Source of the DNA: Chitinophaga sp.
GTDB lineage: Bacteria > Bacteroidota > Bacteroidia > Chitinophagales > Chitinophagaceae
Assembly (NCBI RefSeq): GCF_019236475.1
Contig: NZ_JAFAIX010000012.1
Span: 620,001-684,000, forward strand
DNA length: 64,000 nucleotides
Direction of reading: 5' to 3'
The stretch's first letter is position 1. Each line of letters begins with the position of its first letter. Of the stretch, positions 62,948-64,000 are shown piece by piece. The notes beneath the pieces were generated by a model. It was not told the origin of the DNA. It worked only from the letters and a program-made list of their open reading frames with translations, and made no database searches. The translations under genes were made by a program, and so were the position numbers.

Positions 62948-63343
62948 TTAATGTCGGGCTCCCACGGAACCGCTGCAGGTTTCTCCTGGAGGCAGGCCGT
63001 TGATCCATACCCGAAGTGCTTCTATACGTTGGGTGGTCAGTTCGGTGAGGTAATTGGCTTTACACACGGGAAACATGCTGCCATAGTTTTTGGCTGGCTC
63101 TGGATACATGGCTTTTACCTGGGCATCCCGGAATTGTATCCACAGTCTTTGTGCATCGCGGAGATTGGTAGTGAAGGTCTTATTCGCTGAATAGTCTTTC
63201 ATGATATTTTGGTAGATATCATTCAACTGTTTATCAGCCGTTTTATAAGCTTCGTTGGCTTGTTTATTCATCTCTGCCTGTGTCTGTGCAATACCTTTGC
63301 TGGTGGCAGCGAACAGCAACAGGCAGATGATGATGTATTTCAT
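62948..63343 (-). CDS. LprI-like (DUF1311) secreted protein
   Basis: 131 aa with signal peptide MKYIIICLLLFAATSKGIAQ. The mature region is LprI/DUF1311-like: ANEAYKTADKQLNDIYQNIM, LRDAQRLWIQFRDAQVKAMY, then SMFPVCKANYLTELTTQRIE, ending with WINGLPPGETCSG. Two conserved Cys could form a disulfide. LprI-type domains inhibit lysozyme in some bacteria; whether this one does is unknown. It sits in tandem with the frameshifted relative and 11 bp after the M16 peptidase gene, perhaps in one operon. Confidence 0.8.
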   Translation of the reverse strand: MKYIIICLLLFAATSKGIAQTQAEMNKQANEAYKTADKQLNDIYQNIMKDYSANKTFTTNLRDAQRLWIQFRDAQVKAMYPEPAKNYGSMFPVCKANYLTELTTQRIEALRVWINGLPPGETCSGSVGARH

Positions 63344-63354
63344 TATTAACCAGA

Positions 63355-64000
63355 TTAGATCACTACCAGTTCATAAAAATCTGCAGGCGACATATACTGT
63401 TTCGCCAGATGTTGCAGTTCTTCGGCAGTGATGGTTTTAATGACGTTGATGTTGTTATAGAAGTAATTTTCGTCCAGATCATTGAGGATCAAGTTTTTCC
63501 AGCGTTGGATAATCTGGAATGCGCCATCCAGATCGCCGAGAATGGAACCGATCATGTAGTTACGTACAAGGTCCAGTTCTTCTTGTGGAATCACTACGTT
63601 TTGCAGTTGTTCCAGTTCCTTGTACACCTCTGCGATGGTAGCTTCGCATACGTCGCGTCCGGCTTCGGTTTGGATGTTAATGGCACTTACCTGGCGGAAG
63701 TTATACAGTTGGGAATAGATACCGTAAGTATAACCTTTTTCCTCCCTGATATTACTCATCAGCCTGGAACCGAAATAGCCGCCGAAAATGGTATTCAGCA
63801 CCAGCATCTTCGGAAAATCAGGATGGTAGCGGTTAGGGAAAGGTCTTGCTATACGAACAGCTCCCTGTACACCATTCTCATCATTAAAAATTCTGAATTT
63901 CTTTTCTTCTGCTGGCTGAATAGGCAGGTCCAGTCGTAGAATTTTGGATTCGCCATTCCATTTAGAGCTACCGAAATATTTATTCAGCAGTTCGATCATA
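63355..64000 (-). CDS. M16-family zinc peptidase, C-terminal part (5' end outside window)
   Basis: The 214 visible residues are the C-terminal half of an insulinase-like (M16) peptidase: IARPFPNRYHPDFPKMLVLN, GGYFGSRLMSNIREEKGYTY, GIYSQLYNFRQVSAIN, and VVIPQEELDLVRNYMIGSIL. The zinc-binding HxxEH half is not in the window. In M16B enzymes this second half is a non-catalytic partner domain or a separate subunit, so activity cannot be judged here. The visible Met at 63999 is probably internal. Confidence 0.85.
   Translation of the reverse strand, partial: MIELLNKYFGSSKWNGESKILRLDLPIQPAEEKKFRIFNDENGVQGAVRIARPFPNRYHPDFPKMLVLNTIFGGYFGSRLMSNIREEKGYTYGIYSQLYNFRQVSAINIQTEAGRDVCEATIAEVYKELEQLQNVVIPQEELDLVRNYMIGSILGDLDGAFQIIQRWKNLILNDLDENYFYNNINVIKTITAEELQHLAKQYMSPADFYELVVI

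Overview
The window is a chromosomal segment of a Bacteroidota bacterium, most likely a Chitinophaga-type member of Chitinophagaceae. Evidence: Bacteroidota-type promoters (TTTG, about 19 bp, TAnnTTTG), family composition (DUF2480, DUF3050, Nfu_N-NifU, divergent formimidoylglutamase-like protein, ECF sigma with a membrane-anchored beta-barrel partner, PNGase F-like protein) and a secreted glycosidase pair. The assignment rests on protein recognition only; no search was run.

The centre of interest is 12.5-22 kb, which I read as the chromosomal replication origin. mnmG (gidA), a classic origin neighbour, is followed by three parS-like 16-mers (14686, 16866, 16904), ybeY and a lone feoA. Then comes a 2.5-kb AT-rich gene-free stretch with an array of 18 DnaA-box-like 9-mers (18192-19232). 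All lie on the + strand, spaced 61-63 bp (six helical turns), with two exceptions of exactly 52 bp (five turns). After it comes a family of ATTCTCAGCGC inverted repeats (19419-20026), nadA, and a second, irregular cluster of DnaA-like boxes in both orientations (21.3-21.9 kb) before ppiD. dnaA, parA and parB are not in the window. Between mnmG and ybeY lies a decayed stretch with a 153-bp tandem repeat, a 5'-broken Sel1-repeat gene and a coding remnant; a roughly 120-bp direct repeat (copies 4078 bp apart) brackets mnmG plus this stretch.

Left arm (0-12.5 kb): recQ (5' cut by the window), a DUF3050 gene, tRNA-Phe, an unrecognised gene, convergent secreted glycosidases (GH36 alpha-galactosidase and a six-hairpin enzyme), cardiolipin synthase, a very acidic small protein, and an ECF sigma factor overlapping a membrane/beta-barrel partner.

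Right arm (22-64 kb): ppiD; DUF2480 and corA (convergent); a DUF3472-type secreted protein and rlpA; poxB; the tamB-tamA envelope pair; gltBD; a GHL10 glycosidase; an MscS channel; mgsA divergent from nfu; a PNGase F-like glycoamidase; the pnuC/ribosylnicotinamide-kinase NAD salvage pair; mtgA divergent from a Sua5/YrdC gene; a C1 peptidase; a GNAT enzyme; polA; an ArsC/Spx-like protein; a MurG-like glycosyltransferase; a short lipoprotein; an arginase-fold protein with eroded metal site; two LprI-like genes, one frameshifted; and the end of an M16 peptidase. Most of the right arm is ordinary housekeeping. Gene orientation is mixed on both sides of the origin.
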